Source: Alistipes sp. (lineage in GTDB: Bacteria > Bacteroidota > Bacteroidia > Bacteroidales > Rikenellaceae). Taken from it: 64,000 nucleotides of DNA. Positions 15,582 through 24,271 of this stretch are shown here, piece after piece. The stretch lies in the NCBI GenBank assembly GCA_017555105.1, contig JAFZHB010000015.1, forward strand, positions 1 through 64,000, in the 5' to 3' direction. The notes beneath the pieces are model-generated. The model searched no databases and was not told where the DNA came from. It saw only the letters and a list, made by a program, of their open reading frames with translations. The translations under genes were made by a program, and so were the position numbers. Positions within the stretch are counted from its first letter, which is position 1, and each line of letters begins with the position of its first letter.

Positions 15582-17294
15582 TTAGTGGTGGGGATAGCCT
15601 TCGTTCTGATCCAACGCACCGTTCGTGATCATATCCGACGAGATGATCGGATAAACCGTACGGTGGCTGTCGAGCGTTGCTACACCGTTAGCAATACCAC
15701 CCTTGTTCGGCCAGGGGTAGGTAGCCGAAAGGAAGTAACCGTAGCGGATCAGGTCCGTACGACGGTGACCCTCCCAGTAGAGCTCGCGAGCACGCTCCTT
15801 GAGGATGTAATCCAGGTCGAGCGTCATCGGCATCACATCGTCCGTACCGTTTGCACGCTGACGGATCGCCTTGATGCGCTGGTAGCCGGCGTCGGTCGAC
15901 GAGAGCGTACCGCCGTTGATGCGAGCCTCTGCCTCGGCCGAAATCAGGTACATCTCAGCCAGACGATAGATCGGGAAGTCGGCCGACGAGAAGTCGTTAC
16001 CCTGCTCGATCATATACGAACGGTTGTCGGTCGTAATGGGCATCCACTTCAAGCAGAACCAGCCGTTGTTCAGCTCGCTCGTCTCGTTCGTGAAATCCTT
16101 CGACATCTTGTAGTTACAGAAGGCTGCACGCTGGTCGCTGGCCGCCACATCGTAACCCCAAGTGATTGCGTCACCGTTGTTCTCCCAATTCACACCCTTC
16201 AGGTCGAAATTCTTCATCACGAAATCATCCGACACATGGTAACCGTTCCACGAACCGTTGTAGATGGGATTAGCCAGACCGAGCAGCTCGTGAGCCTTGG
16301 TCTTCAGCGTCTCATTCACCGTAGCCACAGCCAGGTGGGTCGTACCACCGTAGCTCGGCGTGGTCTGCGTATCGTACATCGCTGCAATGATGAACTCTTT
16401 CTGAGCACCATTCGTCGTGTTATCCTGCATGAAGAGGTGCTTGTAGTTGCCGCAGAGTTCGTAGCCGCCCTCCGTAATTACCTTCTCGGCTGCCGTCTTG
16501 GCATCCGACCAGCGAGCCGTGCCCGTGTAAACCTCGGCATTGAGGTAGAGGCGAGCCAGAATAGCCCAAGCGGCACCCTTCGACAGACGCGGGTAGGCGA
16601 TCGGCGTATCGGAGAGGTTCGGATCATTAACAAGCTCCTTGAGCTCCGTCTCGATCCAAGTAAAGAGCTTATCACGACCCATCTGCTTGGGCAGCGAACC
16701 GCTCTGCAGGCTCTCGAGCGTTACCACGGGAGGATTGCCAAAGAGATCCATCAGGATCGACTGGTGCAAAGCACGCAGCAGGCGCAGCTCCGAGCGGTAG
16801 GCGCGAACATCGTCGAGCACCGACTCATGACCACGAGCCGTAACAGCTGCATCGCCCGACACGGCGGGATCGAGGAACTGGTTGCACATGGCAATAGCCT
16901 TCAAACCACGCAGGTAAACAGCCATAACAGCAGCATTCGTACCGTTCCAATAGCCATACTGCAGAGGCTTCACATAGTCATCCGACCAAGCGTCGATGAT
17001 CTGGAACGAGTCAGCAGCCAGCTCATTGAGAGCCATATACTGGCGAATGTACTCGCTCTGACCGGCGTTGTCCACAGCGATATCCGAGCTACCCGGATCG
17101 CCCTGCGAAACGAACGAGAAGTAGGCGTATGCGTAGTTAGCATACTGGGCGTAGCTCTCAGGAGCAGCGAAGGCCACATCGGCTGTGATCACATTCGGCG
17201 ACAGGGGCTTCGTATTCAGGTCGTCCACGCACGAGGTGAACATCAGCGAACCCGCAGTCAGCAACGCCACACTATATAAAAAGATCTTTTTCAT
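15582..17294 (-). CDS. susD: SusD/RagB-family starch-binding lipoprotein
   Basis: The protein has 570 residues, the usual size. A lipoprotein signal (LMFTSC, Cys 22) leads into a RagB/SusD fold with the typical N-terminal stretch (DLNTKPLSPN), a helical TPR-like core and the C-terminal motif RARELYWEGHRRTDLIRYG, which is a family signature. It caps the SusC barrel and binds malto-oligosaccharides. It lies 19 bases downstream of susC in the same operon. Confidence 0.95.
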   Translation of the reverse strand: MKKIFLYSVALLTAGSLMFTSCVDDLNTKPLSPNVITADVAFAAPESYAQYANYAYAYFSFVSQGDPGSSDIAVDNAGQSEYIRQYMALNELAADSFQIIDAWSDDYVKPLQYGYWNGTNAAVMAVYLRGLKAIAMCNQFLDPAVSGDAAVTARGHESVLDDVRAYRSELRLLRALHQSILMDLFGNPPVVTLESLQSGSLPKQMGRDKLFTWIETELKELVNDPNLSDTPIAYPRLSKGAAWAILARLYLNAEVYTGTARWSDAKTAAEKVITEGGYELCGNYKHLFMQDNTTNGAQKEFIIAAMYDTQTTPSYGGTTHLAVATVNETLKTKAHELLGLANPIYNGSWNGYHVSDDFVMKNFDLKGVNWENNGDAITWGYDVAASDQRAAFCNYKMSKDFTNETSELNNGWFCLKWMPITTDNRSYMIEQGNDFSSADFPIYRLAEMYLISAEAEARINGGTLSSTDAGYQRIKAIRQRANGTDDVMPMTLDLDYILKERARELYWEGHRRTDLIRYGYFLSATYPWPNKGGIANGVATLDSHRTVYPIISSDMITNGALDQNEGYPHH

Positions 17295-17313
17295 ATTGTT
17301 TCGAAGCTGTTGA

Positions 17314-20300
17314 TTAGAAATTGATGTTCAGACGCAGCGTGTAGAGGCGCGGACGAGGAATGATCTCGCCATAGACACCGTCCGGATCGCTGTTCTCGGG
17401 ATCAAGACCCGAGTAGTCCGAGATAACAAATACATTCTGGCACGAAGCAGCAATGCGGATATTCATATCCGACTTGCCCACATTGCGGAAGGTGTAACCG
17501 AGGTTGATGTCATCCACGCGGAAGAACGATGCATCCTCGATGAACATATCCGAGTAGTACTGAGCCGTCGTGTTCTGACCCGTGAAGCCCGTGCGGAAGT
17601 GGTACTCGTTGAAGTTCGTCAGGTAGTTGTAACCGAGCGACGACATGAAGGTAGTCGAGTTGTCGACTGCCGTCTTGTTGATTGCCTCGTTACCAATCGA
17701 ACCGTGAGCATTCAGACCGAAGTCCCAATTCTTGTAGGTCAGCTGCGTGCTGATACCGTAGTAGAAGTCGGGCGTTGCGCTGCAACCCGTCACATAACGG
17801 TCGCTCTCCGAGATCTCACCGTTGCCATCGCGGTCAACAAAGGTGTTCTGAATCGGCTTGCCGTTTGCGTCGTAGGCCTGCTGATAGAGGTAGAAGGTGT
17901 AGGGCTGGTAACCCTCGTAGTGGATTGCCGACGGACCACCCGTACCCGACATCGTCTCACCCACGCGTACATAGCCATCGTCGTTGAGCTTGCCGATCTC
18001 GGTCTGCTGCCAGGTACCGTTCAAGCCGATCGTCCAACGCCAGTTCTTCGTCTCAACGGGAACAAAGTTCAACGAGAGCTCGACACCCTGGTTCTTCATC
18101 TCACCGATGTTCGACATCAGGCGGTTCGTGAAGTTCATACCGGTCGGGATATCAACCTCGCTCAACAGATCCGTCGTATGACGATAGTAGTAGTCCAACG
18201 CACCGTTGATGCGACCCGAGAAGAAGCCGAAGTCGATACCGGCGTTGTAGGTCGTCGTGGTCTCCCACTTCAGGGCTGCATTGTAGCTGTTCGGAGCAAG
18301 CGTACCGGCAACACCGTCAAAGTACTGAGCCGTGTTGCTGTTCAGGTACGAGTAGGTCGGGATGTAGGGATAGTAACCACCCGGAACCTCCTGCTGACCG
18401 GTCTGACCCCAACCGAGGCGGAGCTTCAGAGCCGACAGTGCGCGAGCGTCCACGAGGAACTTCTCCTGTGCGAGGTTCCAAGCGAAGGCAGCCGACGGGA
18501 AGATACCCCAGCGGTTGTCCTTCGAGAAGCGCGACGTACCGTCGTTACGCAGCGTGAAGGTGAACAGGTAGCGCGAGTCGATCGAGTAGTTCACACGACC
18601 GAAGAACGATACGAGGTAGTACTCCTGCCAGGTGTGCGGGCGGCGCGACTCCTCCGTCTCGCTCGACGGGTGGTACTGCGTACGATCCGAGTTCAGGTAG
18701 CTGATGCTCTTGTTCTTCACGAAGTTGTGCTGCCACGAGTAACCGGCCATCACATCCAGGCGGTGAACACCGAACTCCTTGTTGTAGTTAGCATAGAACT
18801 CCAAGAGGGTGTTCGCCGTGTAGCTGCGCCAGTCGCTGTAGCCGTCCAACGCACCATTCTTCAGGCTGTCGAACGAACCACGCGTGTGGTAGCTCTGACC
18901 CTCGCTCTGAGCCAGGTCATAACCCAGGTTCAGGTTCAGGCGCAGATCCTCGAAACCGTGGATCTTATAGTCGAGCTGCATGTTACCGATCGAACGCAGC
19001 GTGGCGTACGAATCCTGGTAGCTGTTGAGCGTCGACATCGGGTTGGTCGTAGCGTTCGTGTTGGGCATGAAGGTGCCGTTTACGAAGCTACCGTGGTTGT
19101 AGAAACCATTCGCAACATCGTAGTTGATCGTGCGATCGGGATTGTAGAAGTAGATCGGCTTCGTGGGGTCGTATACCATAGCGGCACCCACAGCGTTGTT
19201 CGTCTTGTCGATCTTGTTGTAGATACCCTTCAAGTTGAAGGTAGCCGTCAGGTGCTCGTCGAAGAGCTTCGGAGCGATGTTTACACCCACCGTCAGGCGC
19301 TGGTTCTCACCACCCTTCACCGTACCCTCATCGTAGTTGTAACCGGTCGTTACGCGATAGGGCAGCAGGCCGCTCTCCGAGTTGCCGTAGAGCGAGAAGT
19401 TGTGGTCGGTCGAGAAGCCCGTCTGATACATCAGATCCTGCCAGTTCGTATCGTAAACATGACGATTGTAACCGATCATGCTGGCGATCTTCTCCTTATC
19501 CGAAGCCGACATGGCGGGGTACTTGTTGAGCATGTAATCAGCATACTCCGGACCGTTCATCACATCGATCTGGTTGGTGTTGGTCTTCACCGTGTAGCTC
19601 GAGTTGTAGCTCACCTGCAGACCCTTACCCTGACCCTTCTTCGTCGTGATGATGATCACACCGTTCGATGCACGCGAACCGTAGATAGCCGTAGCCGAAG
19701 CATCCTTCAGCACGGTCATCGACTCGATATCGTTCGGGTTCACCGACGAGAGCGGGTTAGCCATACCGGCACCACCCTCAGCCGAAACGGGCACGCCGTC
19801 GATTACGATCAGCGGGTCGTTCGAAGCGTTGAGCGAGGCATTACCGCGGATGCGGATCTGCGCACCCGTACCCGGCTCACCCGAAGCGGGCGTTACCAAC
19901 AGACCCGGAACCTTACCCATCATGAGCTGCTCGGGCGAAGTTACGGCACCGCGATTGACCTCCTCGGCCTTGATCGCAACTACCGAACCGGTCATGTCAT
20001 TCTTCTTGACACCACCGTAACCGATTACAACCACCTCGTCGAGGGCCATCAGGTCGTCCTCCAGCACCACCTGCTTCAGGAGGGTCGATGTGGCTACCAC
20101 CTCAACGGTCTTGTAACCGATGTAGCTGACGCTAACGACTGCGTTGGCGTCCTTTACTTTCAGTACATACTTACCGTCGATGTCGGTCGATGTACCATTC
20201 GTCGTGCCATTCTCAATCACGGTTGCTCCGATAATGGGCAGACCGGCTGCATCCAGCACAACGCCACTCACCTCATAACCACCGCTTTGGGCGACTGCGA

Positions 20301-20361
20301 GGGTCGGGGTCATGATGCCTAACATCATGATACCCATGCACATTGCGAGAAATTTTCTCAT
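17314..20361 (-). CDS. susC: SusC/RagA-family TonB-dependent transporter
   Basis: The 1015-residue protein has a cleavable signal peptide (cleavage near AVAQ), a carboxypeptidase-like regulatory domain (about 27-110, VSGVVLDAAGLPIIGATV), a TonB-box region at DEVVVIGYG, a plug domain and a 22-strand-type barrel ending in LRLNINF. SusC imports malto-oligosaccharides through the outer membrane with SusD using TonB energy. It follows the permease gene by 66 bases. No consensus promoter lies in that gap, so it is probably transcribed with the permease. Confidence 0.96.
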   Translation of the reverse strand: MRKFLAMCMGIMMLGIMTPTLAVAQSGGYEVSGVVLDAAGLPIIGATVIENGTTNGTSTDIDGKYVLKVKDANAVVSVSYIGYKTVEVVATSTLLKQVVLEDDLMALDEVVVIGYGGVKKNDMTGSVVAIKAEEVNRGAVTSPEQLMMGKVPGLLVTPASGEPGTGAQIRIRGNASLNASNDPLIVIDGVPVSAEGGAGMANPLSSVNPNDIESMTVLKDASATAIYGSRASNGVIIITTKKGQGKGLQVSYNSSYTVKTNTNQIDVMNGPEYADYMLNKYPAMSASDKEKIASMIGYNRHVYDTNWQDLMYQTGFSTDHNFSLYGNSESGLLPYRVTTGYNYDEGTVKGGENQRLTVGVNIAPKLFDEHLTATFNLKGIYNKIDKTNNAVGAAMVYDPTKPIYFYNPDRTINYDVANGFYNHGSFVNGTFMPNTNATTNPMSTLNSYQDSYATLRSIGNMQLDYKIHGFEDLRLNLNLGYDLAQSEGQSYHTRGSFDSLKNGALDGYSDWRSYTANTLLEFYANYNKEFGVHRLDVMAGYSWQHNFVKNKSISYLNSDRTQYHPSSETEESRRPHTWQEYYLVSFFGRVNYSIDSRYLFTFTLRNDGTSRFSKDNRWGIFPSAAFAWNLAQEKFLVDARALSALKLRLGWGQTGQQEVPGGYYPYIPTYSYLNSNTAQYFDGVAGTLAPNSYNAALKWETTTTYNAGIDFGFFSGRINGALDYYYRHTTDLLSEVDIPTGMNFTNRLMSNIGEMKNQGVELSLNFVPVETKNWRWTIGLNGTWQQTEIGKLNDDGYVRVGETMSGTGGPSAIHYEGYQPYTFYLYQQAYDANGKPIQNTFVDRDGNGEISESDRYVTGCSATPDFYYGISTQLTYKNWDFGLNAHGSIGNEAINKTAVDNSTTFMSSLGYNYLTNFNEYHFRTGFTGQNTTAQYYSDMFIEDASFFRVDDINLGYTFRNVGKSDMNIRIAASCQNVFVISDYSGLDPENSDPDGVYGEIIPRPRLYTLRLNINF

Positions 20362-20427
20362 AGCGCTTTAGTGTGTTAGTGAATAATTAGGTTATTGAAA
20401 AAAAAAATTGTTGTTATGTATTTCCGT

Positions 20428-21738
20428 TTAGGCTTGCTTCTTGATCTGGATGCCCACTACGCTCACAGCACCGAGCAGGAGCGAGACACCTGCCACAACG
20501 AGCATCATGGCCTGCGTGCCACCGACGAGCTTCAGAAGCAGACCGCCAAGCAGAGCAGCGATGATCTGCGGCAGACAGATCGTGCAGTTGAAGAGACCCA
20601 GATATGCACCCATCGAGCTACCCGAAAGCGAGTTGGTCAGCAGGGCGAAGGGCATGGCCAGCATCGCCGCCCAACCGCAACCGATGAGCAGGAAGGATAT
20701 AAATAATAGGTATTGATCGTGGATGAAGTAGGTCGAGATGAAGCCCAGACCACCAATCACAAGGCTGGCAGCATAGGCGATCTTCTCGCGCTTGAACATC
20801 GGCAGAACGATGGCCCAGAGCACCGAACCGATGGCCTGCACGGCAAAGAGCACACCCACCCAGTCACCGGCCGTCTGATAGGCCTTCGAGGCGGTGTCGG
20901 TCGTCTGCCAGATCGTCTCCGCAATGGCGCCGTTCGTATAAGTCCACATATAGAGGAAGCCGACCCACGAGAAGAACTGCACGAGGCCGATCTGCCAGAA
21001 CTGCTTCGGAGCGTGGATCAGCAGATGCACGAGGCCGGGCTTCTCCTCCTTCTTCTCGGCGGGCTTAATGCCGTGGAAGGCGGCATACTCCTCGGGGTTC
21101 ATCTCCTTGACCGTCATGCCCGTGTAGAGCACGCAGAGGATCAGGATCGCAGCACCCACATAGAACGAGTAGATCACCGAGTCGGGCACAACGCCCTTCG
21201 GAGCTACCGACTGGATACCGATCCAGGTGAAGATGTAGGGGAAGAGGTAGCCCACGAGCGAACCGGCATTACACAGGAGGCTCTGGATCGAGTAGGCCTT
21301 GGCCTTTTGGCGCTCATTGACCATGTCACCCACCATCATCTTGAAGGGCTGCATGGCCATGTTGATCGAGGTATCGAGCAGCATGAGCATCACCAGACCG
21401 AAGATCATGGCCATCTTGACCGTCAGGCCGAGCGAGCCGGCATTCGGCAGGAAAGCCATCACGGCTACCGCCACCAATGCTCCCACATAGAGGTAGGGCT
21501 TACGGCGACCCCAGCTGCACCAGGTCTTGTCGCTCCACTTACCCACGAGCGGCTGTACGAGCATACCCATCAGCGGGGGGAGAATCCAGAAGAAGCTCAA
21601 ATCGTGCGGATCGGCGCCGAGCGTGGCGAAGATACGACTGATGTTGGCACTTTGCAGTGCGTAGGCAATCTGAACTCCGAAGAAGCCGAAGCTCAGGTTC
21701 CACATTTGCCAGAATGACAATTCAGGTTTTTTCAACAT
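20428..21738 (-). CDS. MFS/GPH-type maltose permease (inner membrane)
   Basis: The 436-residue protein has about 12 membrane helices and the MFS loop GKWSDKTWCSWGRRKPY between helices 2 and 3, characteristic of the glycoside/SLC45-like maltose and sucrose transporters of Bacteroidota. It would take maltose or short dextrins from periplasm to cytoplasm. As first gene of the susC-D-E-F operon, just inside the predicted LytTR-controlled promoter, it completes the import route. Confidence 0.9.
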   Translation of the reverse strand: MLKKPELSFWQMWNLSFGFFGVQIAYALQSANISRIFATLGADPHDLSFFWILPPLMGMLVQPLVGKWSDKTWCSWGRRKPYLYVGALVAVAVMAFLPNAGSLGLTVKMAMIFGLVMLMLLDTSINMAMQPFKMMVGDMVNERQKAKAYSIQSLLCNAGSLVGYLFPYIFTWIGIQSVAPKGVVPDSVIYSFYVGAAILILCVLYTGMTVKEMNPEEYAAFHGIKPAEKKEEKPGLVHLLIHAPKQFWQIGLVQFFSWVGFLYMWTYTNGAIAETIWQTTDTASKAYQTAGDWVGVLFAVQAIGSVLWAIVLPMFKREKIAYAASLVIGGLGFISTYFIHDQYLLFISFLLIGCGWAAMLAMPFALLTNSLSGSSMGAYLGLFNCTICLPQIIAALLGGLLLKLVGGTQAMMLVVAGVSLLLGAVSVVGIQIKKQA

Positions 21739-21781
21739 GGTTCTATTTCGGTTTTTTACTTTTTAGGCAGTTTCGGTTATA

Positions 21782-21809
21782 CAAATATAAAAAATAGCAA
21801 AGAAACAAA
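21782..21809 (-). promoter_or_regulatory. promoter of the permease-susCDEF operon
   Basis: On the minus strand TATATTTG (21782-21789) matches the -7 box. TTTG at 21806-21809 is 16 bases upstream, shorter than the ideal 19-20. Poor spacing is common in activator-dependent promoters. The start near 21777 gives a leader of about 40 bases. Confidence 0.65.
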
Positions 21810-21819
21810 CAACCCACCT

Positions 21820-21852
21820 ACGACGAATGGCAATAAAAAGACGACGAATGGC
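21820..21852. promoter_or_regulatory. predicted LytTR operator: two 12-bp direct repeats, 21-bp period
   Basis: ACGACGAATGGC occurs at 21820-21831 and again, identically, at 21841-21852. A 21-bp period (two helical turns) is how LytTR-domain regulators bind DNA. Relative to the permease start the copies sit near -43 to -54 and -64 to -75, the normal place for an activator. The LytTR regulator gene lies on the other side of this intergenic region. Confidence 0.65.
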
Positions 21853-21908
21853 GAGATAAAGCAGATGAAGCGAAAATAAAATTATCACTTACAAGAATTG
21901 AAAGAAAA

Positions 21909-21940
21909 TTTGCAAAAACAACAAAAAGAAACTACCTTTA
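21909..21940 (+). promoter_or_regulatory. promoter of the two-component system genes
   Basis: TTTG (21909-21912), 20 bases, then TACCTTTA (21933-21940), one base off the -7 consensus. The start near 21946 gives a leader of about 28 bases. Confidence 0.65.
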
Positions 21941-21973
21941 TTCTCTCAAAAAGTGCGTAATCAAAAACAGCCG

Positions 21974-23347
21974 ATGAAACACCGATCCATCTCCACGCCG
22001 GCCATCATCCACCTCTTTGCCGCGGCCCATGCATTCATTGCCTGCATGAGTCGTTTGGTGGATCATATCGATGACTTGCCGCTGACGGTGCTGACCATCT
22101 CGCTGATCGTGATCATCGCCCTGCGCTACCACCTAAAAACCGAGCTGATTGCCGTATGGACCCTTATCGGCACCTTCGCCGGCTACCTACTTGGTGGCTC
22201 GGGTGCTCTCCTGATCGAGATGATCCTTCCCAACCCGATCGTTGCCTCGACGATCACTACGGCGCTCTACACCGAGCTGCTCGGCTGGTGCATCTACCTC
22301 TTTTCGCGCCGACGCCAAGCGCAGCAGGAGCGACCCCTGGGTTGGAATCCGCCCCTGGCTCAGCTGCTGATGCTCATGGCGCTGATCCTGCTTTTCCGCA
22401 TCTCCTATACGCTGATCTTCTCGTCGGACTACTTTGCGCAGAGCTCCATCTACCAGGAGTTCCAACGCCTCTTCAGCAACACGACTGCCGTGCTCATGCT
22501 CCTCTGCGGCAATCTCTTCCTGGTGGGTTTCCGTCGCCACCAGATCGCCCACAGCGAGGTGCGTCGACTGCTCACTACCCTCTTGATCATTGCCTACTCG
22601 GCACTGCTGGCCCTGCTCGTATACTACGATTTCCCCCACGGCAACAACTACCCCTTTGCCTGGGTTCCCTTCCTGCGGCTCTTTGCCGTGACACTCCTCT
22701 CGGACATCGTGGTCTTTGCGCTGATGAAGCTGCTCGTCTATGCTTTTACCTCGAAGGCCGCCCTCCACAGCGAGCGCGGCAAGAAGCACCTGGCGCAGTT
22801 CCGCTACAACAAGCTCAAGATGCAGATCAATCCGCACTTCCTCTTCAACTCACTCAACATCCTCGACTACCTCGTGCAGGAGCAGGAGAACGAGCGCGCC
22901 GGAGCCTTCATCCGCAAGCTGGCCGACTGCTACCGCTACATGCTCAAGACCGAGGATGAGCAGCTCGTCCCCCTGAGCGAGGAGGTGAACTTTGCCCGCA
23001 AATACATCGACCTGCTGCAGGAGCGCTTCACCAGCGGCTTTGTCGTGCACTTTGATCTCTCCGAATCGGCCATGCGCAAGCATGTGATTCCCTGCGCTTT
23101 GCAGCTGCTGATCGAGAACGCTACCAAACACAACATCGTCAGCCCCGAGCAACCGCTCGTGCTTACGATCACGGATCGCAACGAGATGCTCATCGTGGAG
23201 AACAACCTCCAGCTGCGCCTCAGCCGACAGGCCTCGACGGGTAAGGGGTTAAAGAACATCCGCGACCAATACCTCGATCTGTCGGATCGCACGATCCAGA
23301 TCGAGCAGACCAAGACCCATTTCACTGTTCAAATACCGCTCTTATGA
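21974..23347 (+). CDS. LytS/YehU-type sensor histidine kinase
   Basis: The 457-residue protein has an N-terminal half of about six to eight membrane helices with no sizeable periplasmic domain. A kinase module of the His_kinase (PF06580) type follows: phospho-acceptor His in QINPHFLFNSLN (about 288) and the ATP-binding part with LLIENATKH and GKGLKNIRDQY. It should sense a signal in or near the membrane and phosphorylate the LytTR regulator. I chose ATG 21974 over an in-frame GTG at 21953. It overlaps the regulator gene by 4 bases (ATGA). Its position facing the sus operon suggests it controls starch use instead of the SusR regulator known from Bacteroides. Confidence 0.9.
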   Translation: MKHRSISTPAIIHLFAAAHAFIACMSRLVDHIDDLPLTVLTISLIVIIALRYHLKTELIAVWTLIGTFAGYLLGGSGALLIEMILPNPIVASTITTALYTELLGWCIYLFSRRRQAQQERPLGWNPPLAQLLMLMALILLFRISYTLIFSSDYFAQSSIYQEFQRLFSNTTAVLMLLCGNLFLVGFRRHQIAHSEVRRLLTTLLIIAYSALLALLVYYDFPHGNNYPFAWVPFLRLFAVTLLSDIVVFALMKLLVYAFTSKAALHSERGKKHLAQFRYNKLKMQINPHFLFNSLNILDYLVQEQENERAGAFIRKLADCYRYMLKTEDEQLVPLSEEVNFARKYIDLLQERFTSGFVVHFDLSESAMRKHVIPCALQLLIENATKHNIVSPEQPLVLTITDRNEMLIVENNLQLRLSRQASTGKGLKNIRDQYLDLSDRTIQIEQTKTHFTVQIPLL

Positions 23348-24126
23348 AACAATACAATGTGCTGATTATCGAGGACGAAATCCCCGCTCAAGCCAATCTC
23401 AAACGCGCCATCGAACGCCTCTTCGACGACCTCACGGTGGTCGGCGTCGAGAGCTCGGTGCAGGGGGCTGTGCGCTGGCTCGAGGCGGAGGATCACCGAG
23501 CCGATATCATCTTTATGGATGTAGAGCTATCCGACGGCATGTGCTTCGACATCTTTGCCCGCACCGAGGTCAAGGGTAAGGTGATCATCACCACCGCCTA
23601 TGACAACTACGCCGTGAAAGCCTTCCGTATCAATAGCATCGACTACCTGCTGAAACCGATCTGCCACGAGCAGCTGCAGGCAGCCGTAGCACGCTGTCGC
23701 CAAGCCCTCGCAACCGAGGGGGCAAACTCGAGCCTCGACCTCGAGCGTCTGCGCGCCGCGATTGCTCCCGAGCTGGCCAACTACAAGCGTCGCTTTGTGG
23801 TGAAGTTTGGCGACCGCCTCTCGGTGATCGACACGGCGCAAGTGGCCTACATCTACGCCGAGGATAAGAGCACCCACCTAGTGACCAGCGAGAACCGCAG
23901 CTACATCCTCGACTCCTCGCTCGACACGGTTTCCGAGCAGCTCGACCCGCAGCACTTCTTCCGCATCTCGCGCCACTGCACGGTGGCCGTGACGGCCATC
24001 TCCTCAATCTCGAAGCACCCCTCCAACCGCCTGAAGGTCAGCCTCGAGCCCAAGCCAAACTTCGAGGTCTTTGTCAGCCGCGCCCGCACGGCCGACTTCG
24101 TCAGTTGGCTTGAAGGAGAACGATAG
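23344..24126 (+). CDS. LytTR-family response regulator
   Basis: The 260-residue protein has a receiver domain (1-125; acidic pair Glu10/Asp11, phosphorylated Asp 59 in FMDVELSDG, Lys 104 in YLLKP) and a C-terminal LytTR DNA-binding domain (about 145-255, with YIYAEDKSTHLV and FFRISRHCTV). LytTR proteins bind two direct repeats one or two helical turns apart, which matches the repeat at 21820-21852. Its likely target is the divergent permease-susCDEF promoter. Confidence 0.92.
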   Translation: MKQYNVLIIEDEIPAQANLKRAIERLFDDLTVVGVESSVQGAVRWLEAEDHRADIIFMDVELSDGMCFDIFARTEVKGKVIITTAYDNYAVKAFRINSIDYLLKPICHEQLQAAVARCRQALATEGANSSLDLERLRAAIAPELANYKRRFVVKFGDRLSVIDTAQVAYIYAEDKSTHLVTSENRSYILDSSLDTVSEQLDPQHFFRISRHCTVAVTAISSISKHPSNRLKVSLEPKPNFEVFVSRARTADFVSWLEGER

Positions 24127-24136
24127 AGCAATGCAA

Positions 24137-24192
24137 AATTCAAAATGTAGAATTCAAAATGTAGAATTCAAAATGTAGAATTCAAAATTTAG
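24137..24192. repeat. four tandem copies of a 14-bp A/T-rich repeat
   Basis: The unit AATTCAAAATGTAG is present four times head to tail, the last with T for G at one site. The array is bordered by inverted ATGCAA/TTGCAT-like ends (24131-24140, 24193-24200). The same 14-mer recurs at 40896-40920. Confidence 0.85.
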
Positions 24193-24212
24193 AATTGCAT
24201 ATAGAAACACAA

Positions 24213-24238
24213 AAGAGCCTGTCCGCGGACAGGCTCTT
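24213..24238. terminator. bidirectional hairpin between regulator and aspartokinase genes
   Basis: A perfect 26-bp palindrome (AAGAGCCTGTCCG and its complement) lies between two convergent genes. It should end transcripts from both sides. Confidence 0.75.
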
Positions 24239-24271
24239 CGCATATACACATCACCTTGTTAGGCGATTTTC

